From contig NZ_CP107942.1 of NCBI RefSeq assembly GCF_036053395.1, positions 2,818,501 to 2,882,500 of the forward strand: a stretch of DNA of 64,000 nt. The letters are read 5' to 3'. A program made the position numbers and the translations under genes. Within the stretch, counting starts at the first letter, position 1; each line of letters starts with the position of its first letter. Origin of the DNA: Actinoplanes sp. NBC_00393 (lineage in GTDB: Bacteria > Actinomycetota > Actinomycetes > Mycobacteriales > Micromonosporaceae). The notes under the pieces were generated by a model, which worked only from the letters and a program-made list of their open reading frames with translations, had not been told where the DNA came from and ran no database searches. Shown piece after piece: positions 1 to 8,908 of the stretch.

Positions 1-601
1 CGATCCGGTCGCAGAGCGCTTCGACCTCGGCGAGCTGGTGCGAGCTGAGAAAGACGGTCTGGCCGCGCTCCCGGGCGTGCCGGACGGCGGTGCGGAATTC
101 GCGTTCCATCAACGGGTCCAGGCCGCTGGTCGGCTCGTCGAGCACCAGCAGCGGCGCCCGGGTGGCGAACGCGGCGACCAGCGCGACCTTCTGCCGGTTG
201 CCGGTCGAGTAGGCCCGGGCCGGCTTCGACGGGTCCAGCTGGAATCGTTCGACCAGCTCGTCACGGTAGCCGCGGTCGACGCCCGGACCGGTCGCCGCCA
301 GCAGCTCCAGATGCTCGCCACCGGTCAGCCGCGGCCACAGCGCCACATCGGCGGGCACGTACGCCACGCTGCGGTGTGCCCGTACGGCATCGCCGGCGTC
401 GACGCCGAACAGGTGGGCGTGCCCGGTGGTCGGGCGGGCCAGCCCGAGCAGCATGCGGATGGTGGTGGACTTCCCGGCGCCGTTGGGCCCGAGGAACCCG
501 AACACCTCACCCGCCGCGACGTCCAGATTGAGATCGTCGACGGCGGTCAACCGTCCATACCGCTTGGTCAGGTGGACTGCACGCAGCGCGACATCGTCCA
601 T
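1..601 (-). CDS. ABC transporter ATP-binding protein (3' part outside window)
   Basis: This is the N-terminal 200 residues of a drug- or multidrug-exporter-type ABC ATPase; the C-terminus runs off the window start. The translation shows Walker A GPNGAGKST near residue 35, a non-canonical signature STGNRQKV in place of LSGGQ, Walker B LLVLDEPTSGLDP and the H-loop SSHQLAEVE. The STGNRQK-type signature is common in actinobacterial DrrA-like exporters. It would energise a partner permease that should lie just beyond the left edge. The start is the ATG at 599-601, giving MDDVALRAVHLTKRYG, which is the usual beginning of this fold. Substrate cannot be inferred. Confidence 0.9.
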   Translation of the reverse strand, partial: MDDVALRAVHLTKRYGRLTAVDDLNLDVAAGEVFGFLGPNGAGKSTTIRMLLGLARPTTGHAHLFGVDAGDAVRAHRSVAYVPADVALWPRLTGGEHLELLAATGPGVDRGYRDELVERFQLDPSKPARAYSTGNRQKVALVAAFATRAPLLVLDEPTSGLDPLMEREFRTAVRHARERGQTVFLSSHQLAEVEALCDRI

Positions 602-670
602 GACGGGTGTGCCTTTCCGGTCGCAAACGGATCATGACCGCCGACCAGACTTCCCGGCACACCTGTCGTC

Positions 671-698
671 ACCGTACTCCCGCGGTTGCGGGGACGGT
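671..698 (-). terminator. Hairpin downstream of the copper-radical oxidase gene
   Basis: ACCGT (671-675) and CCCGC (679-683) pair with GCGGG (688-692) and ACGGT (694-698) around a GGTT loop. It lies 20 bp past the stop of the gene at 718-2790 and upstream of the ABC gene on the same strand. There is no clear U-tract, which is usual for actinobacterial terminators. Confidence 0.5.
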
Positions 699-717
699 AG
701 AGGCGATCACGTGGCGG

Positions 718-2790
718 CTACCAGGTCCACTTCTGCAGCGTGCTGCCGTTGCAGGTGGCGAGCTGGATCACCGCGTTGTTGGCCGGGGACGCCGCGGCCA
801 GGCACAGCGTGGTCCGGGCGATCGGCCGGATCGTGCCGTCCGCCGGGAACTGCCAGGTCTGCGAGGCCGTGTTGTTGCACGTGTACGCCCAGATCCGCTG
901 ACCCGCCGCGAAGTTGCCCTGCGGCACGTCCAGACAGTTGCCGAGGACCCGCACCGAGTTGTCGGACGGTAGCCGGGTCAGCGCCTGCGCCTTGCTGTTG
1001 TTGCACGTGTACGCCTGCAGGTACGTCCGGATCGCCAGCGCCGACGACGGCACGTCGACGCACCGGCCGGTGCTGTTGCGCACCGGGCTCAGCAACGGGT
1101 TCGGTCCGCGCGCGACCTGGACCATCTTCGCCACCGAGGGGACGCCCGCGGCGTCCACGATGAACAGCATGTAGTAGCCGGGCGGCGCCACCCCGCCGGT
1201 GGGCGGCCCGGTGACCGTCAGCGTCGTCCCGGACGCGGTGAATCGCAGCGGGACGTAGCGTTGCCCCTGGTCCACGCCGTGCGTGACGTCGCTGAGCCCG
1301 ACCAGCCCGACCTTGCGGATGTCGGCCGCCTGCTCCGACGAGATCGTGAACGTCGTGTTGATGCCGATCCCGGCCGGCGCCGCCGCGATGACCGGCCGGG
1401 TCGCGAGTTCGCCGTCGGCGCCGTACAGATACGGCGGGCTGAAGTACTCGACGTTCTTCTCCAGGTATCCGACCTGCATGCAGACCTTGCAGACCCCGCC
1501 GCCACCGGTCATCACCCGGCCGTCGGGCAGCAGCACCGCGGTCGAGTGGTACTGCCGGATCCGGCTCGCCCCGGCGAGCACGGTCCATTCGCCGGTCGCC
1601 GGATCCCAGCGCTCCGCCGTGGTCACCGCACTGGCCAGATCGACCAGGGTGTTGCCCGCCGCGCTGGTCATGCCGCCGGTCGCCAGCACCGAGCCGTCGG
1701 CGAGCACGGTCAGATTGTGCTGGCGGCGCCCGGCCGACATCGGCCCGGTCGAGGTGACCGCCGGAACCAGCCTGGTGTTGCTGTCGAGCACGACGGCGCT
1801 GCGGGTGGGCACCTGCGCGAGCCCGTCCTCGGTGACGTTGCCGCCGCCGGCCACGATCGTCTTGCCGATGTCGTAGGTGGCGAAGCTGCCGTAGTCGCGG
1901 GCGATCCCGTCGCGGGTGCTGGTGCCGGTGGTCGCCCCGTTCCCGGCCGTGTTGACGGTCCACCCGGCGTTGAACGGGCCGAACAGCCCGACCTGGGTGT
2001 CCGGGCGCGACCCCAGGAACGGGTACACCCGGGCGCTGTACTTGGTGAATCCGGTCAGCGCGCGGATCGCGCCGTTGTTCTGGTACACCTCGGCGGTCGC
2101 CGGGCCACCGCCGATGATGACCCCTTCGCCGTTGGCCGTCGCCGCCACCGACGGATACCAGCGGGCGGCGGCCATGTCGTTGCCGCGCGTCCACGTCTCG
2201 GTCTGCCAGTGGAAGACGTAGGTCCGGACCGTTCCGGCGAGTTGCGCGTTGGCGTTTCCGCCGGCTATCAGAATGTTGCCGTTCGGCAGGTGCGCGAAGC
2301 CCGCGCAGAAGATGTTGCTGCCCATCAGATCGACGCGTTTTTCGGTGTTGTCGACCGGATTCCAGACCGCGGCGCGGGTGTACGTGTGATTCGGGTACGT
2401 CTCGCTCGCGTTGTCGCCGACCGAGTCCCAGATCAGCACCTTGCCGTTCGGCAGCACCGCCGAGAACACCGGGACGACCGGCGTCAGCGTCACCGGACTC
2501 CACGCGCCCGACAATTCGGGATCCGCGTCCACGGCCCGCCTCGACCGCGTCGTACCGGGGCGGATGCCGGTCTCGCGCTGGATCCGCTGCGCGTTGGCGG
2601 TGGTGTTCTGCTCGATCACCCGCATCGGGGTGCCCACGAGATCCTCGGCCAGATGCTCGGCGTCGTGGTCGTGGCCGACGTGGTGCGCGTGCGTCACGGC
2701 CGGCGGCGCGGCCGGAGCGGTGGCAGCGGTGAGCGAGGCGCCGAAAAGAAATGCGACCGAGAAGAGGCCGGACAACAAATGCGTACGCAT
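718..2790 (-). CDS. Secreted galactose-oxidase-like copper radical oxidase with C-terminal ricin-type lectin domain
   Basis: A 690-residue exported protein: signal peptide about 1-28 (hydrophobic core then APAAPPA), kelch-type beta-propeller about 95-450, the immunoglobulin-like DUF1929 domain about 465-560, then a single beta-trefoil (ricin B) module 568-690 with repeated C-V-D-V / Q-x-W motifs. The galactose oxidase active site can be traced: Cys162 (FCAG) and Tyr212 (RWYPS) match the Cys-Tyr cofactor pair, Tyr414-His415 (QYHS) and His504 (THGVDQGQR) match the copper ligands. Known relatives oxidise primary alcohols of sugars or glycans to aldehydes with release of hydrogen peroxide. The lectin module probably docks it to polysaccharide. 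The real substrate is unknown. It is transcribed alone. Confidence 0.9.
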   Translation of the reverse strand: MRTHLLSGLFSVAFLFGASLTAATAPAAPPAVTHAHHVGHDHDAEHLAEDLVGTPMRVIEQNTTANAQRIQRETGIRPGTTRSRRAVDADPELSGAWSPVTLTPVVPVFSAVLPNGKVLIWDSVGDNASETYPNHTYTRAAVWNPVDNTEKRVDLMGSNIFCAGFAHLPNGNILIAGGNANAQLAGTVRTYVFHWQTETWTRGNDMAAARWYPSVAATANGEGVIIGGGPATAEVYQNNGAIRALTGFTKYSARVYPFLGSRPDTQVGLFGPFNAGWTVNTAGNGATTGTSTRDGIARDYGSFATYDIGKTIVAGGGNVTEDGLAQVPTRSAVVLDSNTRLVPAVTSTGPMSAGRRQHNLTVLADGSVLATGGMTSAAGNTLVDLASAVTTAERWDPATGEWTVLAGASRIRQYHSTAVLLPDGRVMTGGGGVCKVCMQVGYLEKNVEYFSPPYLYGADGELATRPVIAAAPAGIGINTTFTISSEQAADIRKVGLVGLSDVTHGVDQGQRYVPLRFTASGTTLTVTGPPTGGVAPPGYYMLFIVDAAGVPSVAKMVQVARGPNPLLSPVRNSTGRCVDVPSSALAIRTYLQAYTCNNSKAQALTRLPSDNSVRVLGNCLDVPQGNFAAGQRIWAYTCNNTASQTWQFPADGTIRPIARTTLCLAAASPANNAVIQLATCNGSTLQKWTW

Positions 2791-2847
2791 GACGGCATTC
2801 CCTCCCCGCGCAATCCCGCATATCGGAGGTCATGAATGGGCTGACCG

Positions 2848-2860
2848 ATGGTGCCACCAT
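2848..2860. promoter_or_regulatory. Palindrome upstream of the copper radical oxidase
   Basis: ATGGTGCCACCAT is a perfect 6+1+6 inverted repeat centred about 64 bp before the oxidase start codon. Position suggests an operator, but no adjacent regulator gene is evident. Confidence 0.3.
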
Positions 2861-2934
2861 AGCCCTCACTTTGGCCGCCATCAATGCGGTATTGCGTCGC
2901 CGTTCGGGTGAACACGATCGGCCGATCGGCCACC

Positions 2935-4713
2935 TCAGCCGGCGCGGGGCGTGCGGCTCAGCCGCTGCCAGATCCAGCTCGACGGCACCCGCCGGCCGTA
3001 CAGGACGTACTGGCTGACCGCGTCGATCGTCAGCGTGTCCAGCAGCGCCCGCCGGTCCCACGGCTGCCCGGCGAACAGAATCTGATCGCCGGCCCGCAGC
3101 TCGTCGCCGTCGGCAGGCCCCAAGGCGACCTCGCCGTCGCGCATCACCAGCAGCGGCACGATGTCCAGACGCTGGTCCCGGTCGTCGGGGTGGCGCAGCA
3201 GGTCACCGATCGTCGCCGGCCCGCCGCCCAGCCACCGGGTCAGCGCCGGCGCGTCGTGCTCGTCCACCGTCGTACGCCACAGCCCCTGCAGCCGGCGGCC
3301 GCACCGCTTGTGCAGCCGCTCGATCATGGCTTCCGCCCACTGATCGCCGAGCGCCGGCATGTCGCGCAGGAACCGCCACAGCAGCGGGGTGCTCAGCTGC
3401 GCGTAGATCTCGTGCGCGGTCACCTCGGCCGGCACCAGCAGCGAATCGACCCGCATGGCGGCGAACAGCGGCGCTGTCTCCGGCCGGTTCTGCCGCGACG
3501 CGACGAACAGCTCCGGATTGATCCGGCGGGCGGCGGCGACCAGCGACAGATTGGTGGTGTCGTTGTCGGTGCCGGCCACGAACCCGACCGCGTCGCCGAG
3601 GTCGGCGCGGGCCATCACACTCGGCTCGGAGCCGTCGCCGACCACCACCCACGGCTCGTCGGCGGTCGTCGCGTTGTCGATCACGGTGACGGTCAGGCCC
3701 TCCGCGCGCAGGTCCTCGGTGAGTTCGCGGCCGAACCGGCCGTACCCGCACAGCACCCAGCGGCCGGCCCGCGGCGGCTGCCCGCGCGGCGGCAGCTCCG
3801 CGCCCGGGCCGCTCTCCAGCCACACCATCAACTGGTACGAGGCGGGAGCGCGCAGGGCCAGCCGCAGGTGATCGCCGTACCGGTCGAACGCGTTGACCAC
3901 GGTGGGGGAGCCGAACGCTGCCATCCGGTGCCCGACGGCCGGGGACACCGTGCGGGCGATCACCGGCAGGTCCGGGCGTACCAGGGCGGCCGTCATGCTG
4001 ACCGCCAGGTTCACCTCGTCGTCGTCGGTCAGCGCCAGCACCCCCTCGCAGTACGGGTGGCCCAGCCCGGCATGCTCCAGCGTCTTCGGGTTGCGGGCGT
4101 CGCCGGCCAGCCCGGGCACGTCGGCGTGATAGGCCTCGATGTCCAGCGCGTCGACCCGGTCCGCGCTGGTGTCGACCACCACCAGGCGCCGGCCCAGCGC
4201 GTCCAGCGAGCGGCCCAGCAGCTGACCGGTCTGGCCGTACCCGGCGATCAGCAGGAACGGCTCGCGGATCCGGGCCACCGTGCGGGTGAAGCGTTGCAGG
4301 GCCAGGGCCTGCCGGAACGCCCGGTCCTGCAACAGCGTCAGCAGAGAGCCGATGGCGTACGCCCACCCGATCACGGTCAGGTAGATGCTCGCGATCACCC
4401 ACAGCCGCTGCGCGCCGGTGAACGCGTGCGGGATCTCGCCGTACCCGATGGTCGTCGCCGTGTAGCTCATGAAGTAGAACGCGTCGAAGAACCCCATCCG
4501 CGCCGGCTGCCCGGCATCGTCCCGCCCCGGGATCAGGGTCAGCCCCAGCACACTGATCGCAAAGATCGTGATCAGTACGATCAGCGGCGCCCGCATCCGC
4601 CGCAGGATGAGGAACACCGTCGGCGGCCCCTGCACCGCCGCGGCGATCCGCGTCCAGCGCCGGGCCGCGCGGGGCCGGGCCTCGTCGCGGCCGATCATCC
4701 GCCGCACTCTCAT
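2935..4713 (-). CDS. Potassium channel family protein with two TrkA-N (RCK) domains
   Basis: 592 residues. One transmembrane helix about 42-62, a pore loop with the K+ selectivity filter TIGYG at 88-92, a second helix about 104-126, then two cytoplasmic Rossmann (TrkA-N/RCK) domains beginning at about 153 (LLIAGYGQTG) and about 345 (VLCGYGRFG), and a C-terminal TrkA-C-like region about 500-575. This is the standard single-pore layout of RCK-gated bacterial K+ channels, which assemble as tetramers and are gated by nucleotide or ion binding. The downstream neighbour starts upstream of it on the same strand only 18 bp away (stop at 4732), so the two are probably co-transcribed. A GATCGGCC direct repeat just past the stop (2916-2931) may be part of a terminator. 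Confidence 0.9.
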   Translation of the reverse strand: MRVRRMIGRDEARPRAARRWTRIAAAVQGPPTVFLILRRMRAPLIVLITIFAISVLGLTLIPGRDDAGQPARMGFFDAFYFMSYTATTIGYGEIPHAFTGAQRLWVIASIYLTVIGWAYAIGSLLTLLQDRAFRQALALQRFTRTVARIREPFLLIAGYGQTGQLLGRSLDALGRRLVVVDTSADRVDALDIEAYHADVPGLAGDARNPKTLEHAGLGHPYCEGVLALTDDDEVNLAVSMTAALVRPDLPVIARTVSPAVGHRMAAFGSPTVVNAFDRYGDHLRLALRAPASYQLMVWLESGPGAELPPRGQPPRAGRWVLCGYGRFGRELTEDLRAEGLTVTVIDNATTADEPWVVVGDGSEPSVMARADLGDAVGFVAGTDNDTTNLSLVAAARRINPELFVASRQNRPETAPLFAAMRVDSLLVPAEVTAHEIYAQLSTPLLWRFLRDMPALGDQWAEAMIERLHKRCGRRLQGLWRTTVDEHDAPALTRWLGGGPATIGDLLRHPDDRDQRLDIVPLLVMRDGEVALGPADGDELRAGDQILFAGQPWDRRALLDTLTIDAVSQYVLYGRRVPSSWIWQRLSRTPRAG

Positions 4714-4731
4714 CTCTCAGAGCCGCTTCTC

Positions 4732-5118
4732 TCAGCGCCGCTGGAACGAGACGGTCTCGATGACCAGCAGGACCACCGAGACGATGTTGGCCATCAGCGC
4801 GCCGCCGGACAGCGACACCACACTGGCCATCGACTCGCCGTCCAGGCCGGCCGCGGAGATCTGGGTGGCCCACGTCCAGGCCAGCGTCGCCGCGATCAGC
4901 TGCAGGTCGGCGACCAGGCTGGTGGCCAGGTGCACCGCGCCGATCTGGGTGCGGTCGCCGAACTTCAGCACGGTGGCGATCAGGTTCACCACGACGGCGG
5001 CGAACAGCTCGTACTCGTTGTGCAGGGTCGGGTCGTCGATGTCGCCGATGAAGAAGCCGAAGTTCAGCGTCGCGGCCAGCAGCACGAAGAACCCGAAGAT
5101 CACCTTTTCCAGACTCAT
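4732..5118 (-). CDS. Small integral membrane protein partnered with the K+ channel (DUF6394-like)
   Basis: 128 residues with about four hydrophobic segments (4-22, 38-50, 62-83, 100-122). From memory it resembles the DUF6394 family, whose members often sit beside TrkA-N channels. I cannot verify the family number here. A polar loop (FGDRTQIG) and acidic stretch (IGDIDDPTLHNEYE) lie between helices. Its stop is 18 bp before the channel start, so an accessory or regulatory subunit of that channel is a reasonable inference. No enzymatic motif is visible. The ATG at 5118 is preceded by a weak purine-rich stretch. Confidence 0.75.
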   Translation of the reverse strand: MSLEKVIFGFFVLLAATLNFGFFIGDIDDPTLHNEYELFAAVVVNLIATVLKFGDRTQIGAVHLATSLVADLQLIAATLAWTWATQISAAGLDGESMASVVSLSGGALMANIVSVVLLVIETVSFQRR

Positions 5119-5174
5119 GGACGCTCCCGAATGTCGGACGCCTCACGCTACGTCCTGCGCGGAGCCGCCGCAGA

Positions 5175-6125
5175 ATGGCGAGGGTGATCCGCCGCCCACG
5201 CCTGGCCGACGCGCCGCCCGGCGTCCGCGCGGCGGTCGAGGAACTGCTCGGCGGCCCGATCCGCACCGAGCACCCGGCCGATGCCGGGTTCACGCCGTCG
5301 ATCGCCTCGGTCGTGGCCGGCGGCGGCGGGACCCGGCTGTTCGTCAAGGCCGGGCCCGCCGGCCTCGGTGACGCTGTGCAGGCCGGCGTGGTCCTCGCCG
5401 ACGTGACCGGCGACCTCGGCCCACGGCTCGTCGGCTGCGCGGTGGTCGGGCCGTGGCGAGTGGCGGCCTACGAGGTCGTCGAGGGCGAAACGGTGACGCG
5501 ATGGGAAAGCGCGGACCTGCCGCACGTTCTTGCGATGGTGCAACGCCTGCGGGACCTGCTGGATCCGTGCCCGATCGGCGGCACCTCGCCGTACGCGGAA
5601 GTGTTTGTGCCCCTGCTCGGCACCTGGCAGGCCCTGAACGGCGAGCCCGGCCACCGCCGCATCGCCGTCGACCATGTCCGCGGCCGGCCGCTGCCGGTGA
5701 ACATTCCGATCCCGCTGCTCGCCGAACTGGAGCGAGGCTGGCTCGGCGCCCTCACCGGCGGCACCGCGCTGCACCACGGCGACCTGCGGCGCGACAACAT
5801 CATCCGGCAGCCCGGCGGCCGGCTGCGGATCGTCGACTGGACCCATCTGTGGACGGCGCCCGGCTGGATGGACCTGATCCGGCTGGCGCCGGACCTCGCC
5901 GCGTGCGGGCACGACCCCGAACAACTCCTCCAGCGTTCCTGCTGGCAGGACGCCCCGGCACGCGACGTCGACGTGGCGCTCGCCGGGCTGGCCGGCCGCG
6001 CTTGGCGGGAGGGCCACCTGCCGGAGCTGCCGGACTTGCCGGGGCTGCGCCACATGCAACGGGAACAGGGCTCATGCCTGCTGCGCTGGCTGGAGTCGCG
6101 GCTGCCTCGCCGTCCACGACGGTGA
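5175..6125 (+). CDS. Phosphotransferase family protein (APH / choline kinase fold)
   Basis: 316 residues. The catalytic loop HGDLRRDN (catalytic Asp203) and the metal-binding IVDW (Asp221) identify the protein-kinase-like APH fold. The N-terminal lobe has a Gly-rich AGGGGTRLFVKAG segment that supplies the ATP-binding lysine. Such proteins phosphorylate small hydroxylated molecules, and most genomic copies are not antibiotic-resistance enzymes. It is divergent from the membrane-protein/channel pair. The first ATG at 5175 is used because it opens directly into the conserved RLADAPPGV region. Substrate unknown. Confidence 0.8.
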   Translation: MARVIRRPRLADAPPGVRAAVEELLGGPIRTEHPADAGFTPSIASVVAGGGGTRLFVKAGPAGLGDAVQAGVVLADVTGDLGPRLVGCAVVGPWRVAAYEVVEGETVTRWESADLPHVLAMVQRLRDLLDPCPIGGTSPYAEVFVPLLGTWQALNGEPGHRRIAVDHVRGRPLPVNIPIPLLAELERGWLGALTGGTALHHGDLRRDNIIRQPGGRLRIVDWTHLWTAPGWMDLIRLAPDLAACGHDPEQLLQRSCWQDAPARDVDVALAGLAGRAWREGHLPELPDLPGLRHMQREQGSCLLRWLESRLPRRPRR

Positions 6126-6265
6126 GGTCGGAATCCTGGCCGCTGATCCGGGACCGATAGCCGGTGACGGCCACGATCTCGTGGCCGCGGCGCAGGGCTT
6201 CGGGGGGAGCAGCCAGTCGCCGACGCTGCCGGAGGTGGTGCCGGTCTTCAGGAAATTCGGCTGTG

Positions 6266-7174
6266 TCAGACGGTGAAGGTGACGCCGGTGAGGCGTTCGC
6301 TGTCGGCCCACAGGGTCGCGCCGGTGGCCCGGTCGTCGGCGCCGCGGGGGAGGCGGGCCGGTTTCGGGGTGCCGGAGTCCTGGCGGCGCCCGGCCGGGCC
6401 GATGAAATCGCCGCTGCGGACGCCGGGCTCGGTCGCCGCGTAGAGGGAGGGCCAGGCGGCGCCCTCGGGGGAGCCCATCGCCACCTTCGCCAGCAAACCC
6501 ATCATGCGCCTGGCGACAGCGCCCTGTGTCTCCTGCTGCAGGTTGGTCATCGCCGCACCGGGATGCACCGCGACCGCGGTCATCGGGGTGCCGGCCAGCC
6601 GCCGGGCGAGTTCGACGGTGAACACGATGTTGGCCCGCTTGGACTTGGCGTAGGCGCCCATCGGCCGGTAGCGGCGTTCGCTCATCAGGTCGGTGAGCTC
6701 GCCGCTGGGCCACCGGGCGGCGATCGCGCTCACGGTCACCACGCGGGCCGCCGGCGCACGGCGCAGAGCGGGCATGACCTGGGCGGTGAAGGCGAAGTGC
6801 CCCAGGTGGTTGGTGCCGAAGGTCATCTCGAAGCCGTCGGCGGTGGTGCGGCGGTCCGCGATGTTCATGACGCCGGCGTTGTTGAACAGCAGGTCCAGCG
6901 GGCCGCCGTCGACGACCTGTTTCGCCGCGGTCCGGACCGAATGAAGATCACTCAGATCGAGCACGACAGTGTCGAGCTCGGCGCCGGGCACCCGGGCGCG
7001 GATCGCCGCGGCGGCGGAGGCGAGCCTGCTCGGGTCGCGCCCCGCCAGCACGACCCGGGCGCCCCGCCCGGCCAGCACGAGCGCCGTCTGCCAGCCGATT
7101 CCGCTGTTCGCACCGGTGATCAGGGCGACGCGCCCGGTCTGGTCGCCGATCTCTGCGGGGGTCCAGGATGCCAT
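6266..7174 (-). CDS. Short-chain dehydrogenase/reductase
   Basis: 302 residues from the ATG at 7172-7174, which has an AAGGAG ribosome site 5 bases upstream. An earlier in-frame start at 7201 would sit inside the operator and lacks such a site. Shows the NAD(P) motif TGANSGIG, the structural NNAG, a Ser in VTVSAIAA and the catalytic YAKSK. The long C-terminus resembles the retinol-dehydrogenase/WW-oxidoreductase-like SDR group. It is divergent from a TetR gene and separated from it by two matching palindromes, so TetR-controlled expression is likely. Substrate unknown. Confidence 0.88.
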   Translation of the reverse strand: MASWTPAEIGDQTGRVALITGANSGIGWQTALVLAGRGARVVLAGRDPSRLASAAAAIRARVPGAELDTVVLDLSDLHSVRTAAKQVVDGGPLDLLFNNAGVMNIADRRTTADGFEMTFGTNHLGHFAFTAQVMPALRRAPAARVVTVSAIAARWPSGELTDLMSERRYRPMGAYAKSKRANIVFTVELARRLAGTPMTAVAVHPGAAMTNLQQETQGAVARRMMGLLAKVAMGSPEGAAWPSLYAATEPGVRSGDFIGPAGRRQDSGTPKPARLPRGADDRATGATLWADSERLTGVTFTV

Positions 7175-7188
7175 CGGAACTCCTTCGT

Positions 7189-7202
7189 AATGAACATTCA
7201 TT
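7189..7202. promoter_or_regulatory. TetR operator half-site pair, proximal to SDR
   Basis: AATGAACATTCATT, a palindrome with one mismatch, 14 bp upstream of the SDR start. Same sequence as the perfect copy 50 bp away except one base. Confidence 0.7.
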
Positions 7203-7238
7203 CAATAGCGACGCTACGGCGGCCGGATCGGCTTGTCA

Positions 7239-7252
7239 AATGAACGTTCATT
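7239..7252. promoter_or_regulatory. TetR operator, proximal to tetR
   Basis: AATGAACGTTCATT, a perfect 14-bp palindrome 15 bp before the tetR start. Together with the copy at 7189-7202 (centres 50 bp apart) it is a typical autoregulated divergent TetR control region. Confidence 0.75.
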
Positions 7253-7267
7253 AGTAGGCTGGGTGGC

Positions 7268-7837
7268 ATGCGGACCCGCGATCCCGAGACGAAACGCCGG
7301 CAACTGCTCGAAGCGGCCCTGGAAGAGTTCGCCGCCTACGGTGTGGCCGGCGCCCGCGTCGACCGCCTGGCCAAGCGAGCCGGCATCAGCGCCGGCCTGG
7401 TCTACTCGTTCTACAAGAACAAGGACGACCTGTTCGAGGCGGTCTTCGACCTGATCGTCGAGCAGACCGTCACCGCCGTCCCGATCGACGCCGACGACCT
7501 CGGTGAGTACGCCGGACGTCTCTACGACGCCGGCACGGCCCACCCGCACGTGCTGCGTTTCGTCGCGTGGTATCAGCTCGAGCGCGGCGATACGGCCTCC
7601 CGGCGGGCATCGACCGCGGCCGCGATGGCCGACAAGGTCGCCGTGATCGCGGACGCCCAGACCAGAGGCGTCGTCACCGACCGCATCGCCGCGCCGGAGA
7701 TCCTCGCGCTCGTGCTGGCGCTGGCGAACATGTGGCAGCTACGCGAACCGGAATTCCTGGACCTGGTCGAGAGCGGCCGCCGCAGGGCCGCCGTGGTCGA
7801 CGCCGTCCGCCACCTCACCCGTCCGGCGGCACCGTGA
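7268..7837 (+). CDS. TetR family transcriptional regulator
   Basis: 189 residues. The N-terminal 60 contain the TetR helix-turn-helix (VDRLAKRAGISAGLVYSFYKNKDDLFEAV). The C-terminal part has TetR_C_33-like helices with conserved FVAWYQLER. It is divergently transcribed from the SDR gene and lies directly beside the palindrome AATGAACGTTCATT, which it most likely binds to repress both itself and the SDR. The inducer is unknown, perhaps the SDR substrate. Confidence 0.9.
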   Translation: MRTRDPETKRRQLLEAALEEFAAYGVAGARVDRLAKRAGISAGLVYSFYKNKDDLFEAVFDLIVEQTVTAVPIDADDLGEYAGRLYDAGTAHPHVLRFVAWYQLERGDTASRRASTAAAMADKVAVIADAQTRGVVTDRIAAPEILALVLALANMWQLREPEFLDLVESGRRRAAVVDAVRHLTRPAAP

Positions 7838-7885
7838 CCAGCCCCCTGGTTGCGCAGCCGCGCTCGCCTTCCGATACGGGGATGG

Positions 7886-8887
7886 TCAAGCGGTGCTGGC
7901 CCGCAGTTCCAGGTGGTGGGCGATGAGATGGCGGGCCGGCGCCGGCGAGGCGCCGCTCAGCCGTGCGGTGAGGCAGTCCAGGGCGGCCCGGGCGATCGCC
8001 GGTTTGTCGGGAGACACGGTGGTCAGCGCCGGATTGGCGTACCGTCCGTCTTCGACGTCGTCGAAACCGGCGACCGCCAGGTCGGCCGGCACCCGCAGGC
8101 CGTGCGCGGTGGCTGCGTGCAGCGCCCCGAGGGCCAATTGATCGCTGAAACAGAACACCGCGTCGACATCGATCGCAGCGGCGAGTAGATCGCGCATGGC
8201 CGCTGCGCCGTCCGAGCGGTGCAGGTGCGCGACGGGGATCTCCAGGGCCGGGTCGTGCGGCAGCCCCGCCCCGGCGAGGGCCTGCCGGTAGCCGTCGAGC
8301 CGCCGCTGCGCGGTCCCGTTGCTCAGGTGCGGCTGCAACCCGATGGCGGCGATCCGGGTGCGGCCGGTTTCGATCAGGTGCCGGGTCAGTTCGCGGGCGG
8401 CGGCGACGTTGTCGATGACGACGTGGTCGAGCAGCCCGTCGGCGTCCTGCTCGCCGAGCAGCACCAGCGGCGCGGCGTCGGGGCGGCGGCGCAGGTCGGC
8501 GGGGGACAGGCCCCACGGGCTCATCACCAGGCCGTCGACGGCCTGACCGCGTACGCCGTCGAGCAGTTCGCGTTCGCGGCGGGCGTCGCCGCCGGTCTGC
8601 TGCACCAGCAGGGTCCAGCCGCGCTGTTCCGCCTCGTCGGCCAGGTGCCCGGCGAGCTCCCCGAAGTACGGCGAGGCGATCTCCGGGATGACCAGCGCGA
8701 CCAGTCCGGACCGGCCGCCGCGCAGGTGCCGGGCGGCCGCGTTGGGTTGGTATCCCATCTCGTCGAGCACCCGCTGCACCCGCTCGCGGGTCTGCGGCGC
8801 GACCAGCGCGAAGCCGGAGACGACGTTGGAGACCGTCCGCACGGACACGCCGGCGCGCTCGGCGACCTGACGAAGATTCGCAGCCAC
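7886..8887 (-). CDS. LacI family transcriptional regulator
   Basis: 333 residues from a GTG start. The N-terminal LacI helix-turn-helix (LRQVAERAGVSVRTVSNVVSG) and hinge (AAARHLRGGRSG) are followed by a periplasmic-binding-like sensor domain (VALVIPEIASPYF, PADLAVAGFDDVEDGRYANPALTTV). It is divergent from the PhyH-type dioxygenase, with only 58 bp between the start codons and a perfect 28-bp palindrome filling half of that. It is therefore very probably the repressor of the dioxygenase and of itself. Effectors of LacI proteins are usually sugars or sugar-like compounds, but nothing here identifies one. Confidence 0.92.
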   Translation of the reverse strand: MAANLRQVAERAGVSVRTVSNVVSGFALVAPQTRERVQRVLDEMGYQPNAAARHLRGGRSGLVALVIPEIASPYFGELAGHLADEAEQRGWTLLVQQTGGDARRERELLDGVRGQAVDGLVMSPWGLSPADLRRRPDAAPLVLLGEQDADGLLDHVVIDNVAAARELTRHLIETGRTRIAAIGLQPHLSNGTAQRRLDGYRQALAGAGLPHDPALEIPVAHLHRSDGAAAMRDLLAAAIDVDAVFCFSDQLALGALHAATAHGLRVPADLAVAGFDDVEDGRYANPALTTVSPDKPAIARAALDCLTARLSGASPAPARHLIAHHLELRASTA

Positions 8888-8908
8888 GCGAACATGCTAG
8901 CGCCAGGG

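Noticed and set aside
5175..6125. Aminoglycoside resistance gene
   Set aside because: Only the shared kinase-like motifs match; nothing specific to known APH resistance enzymes.
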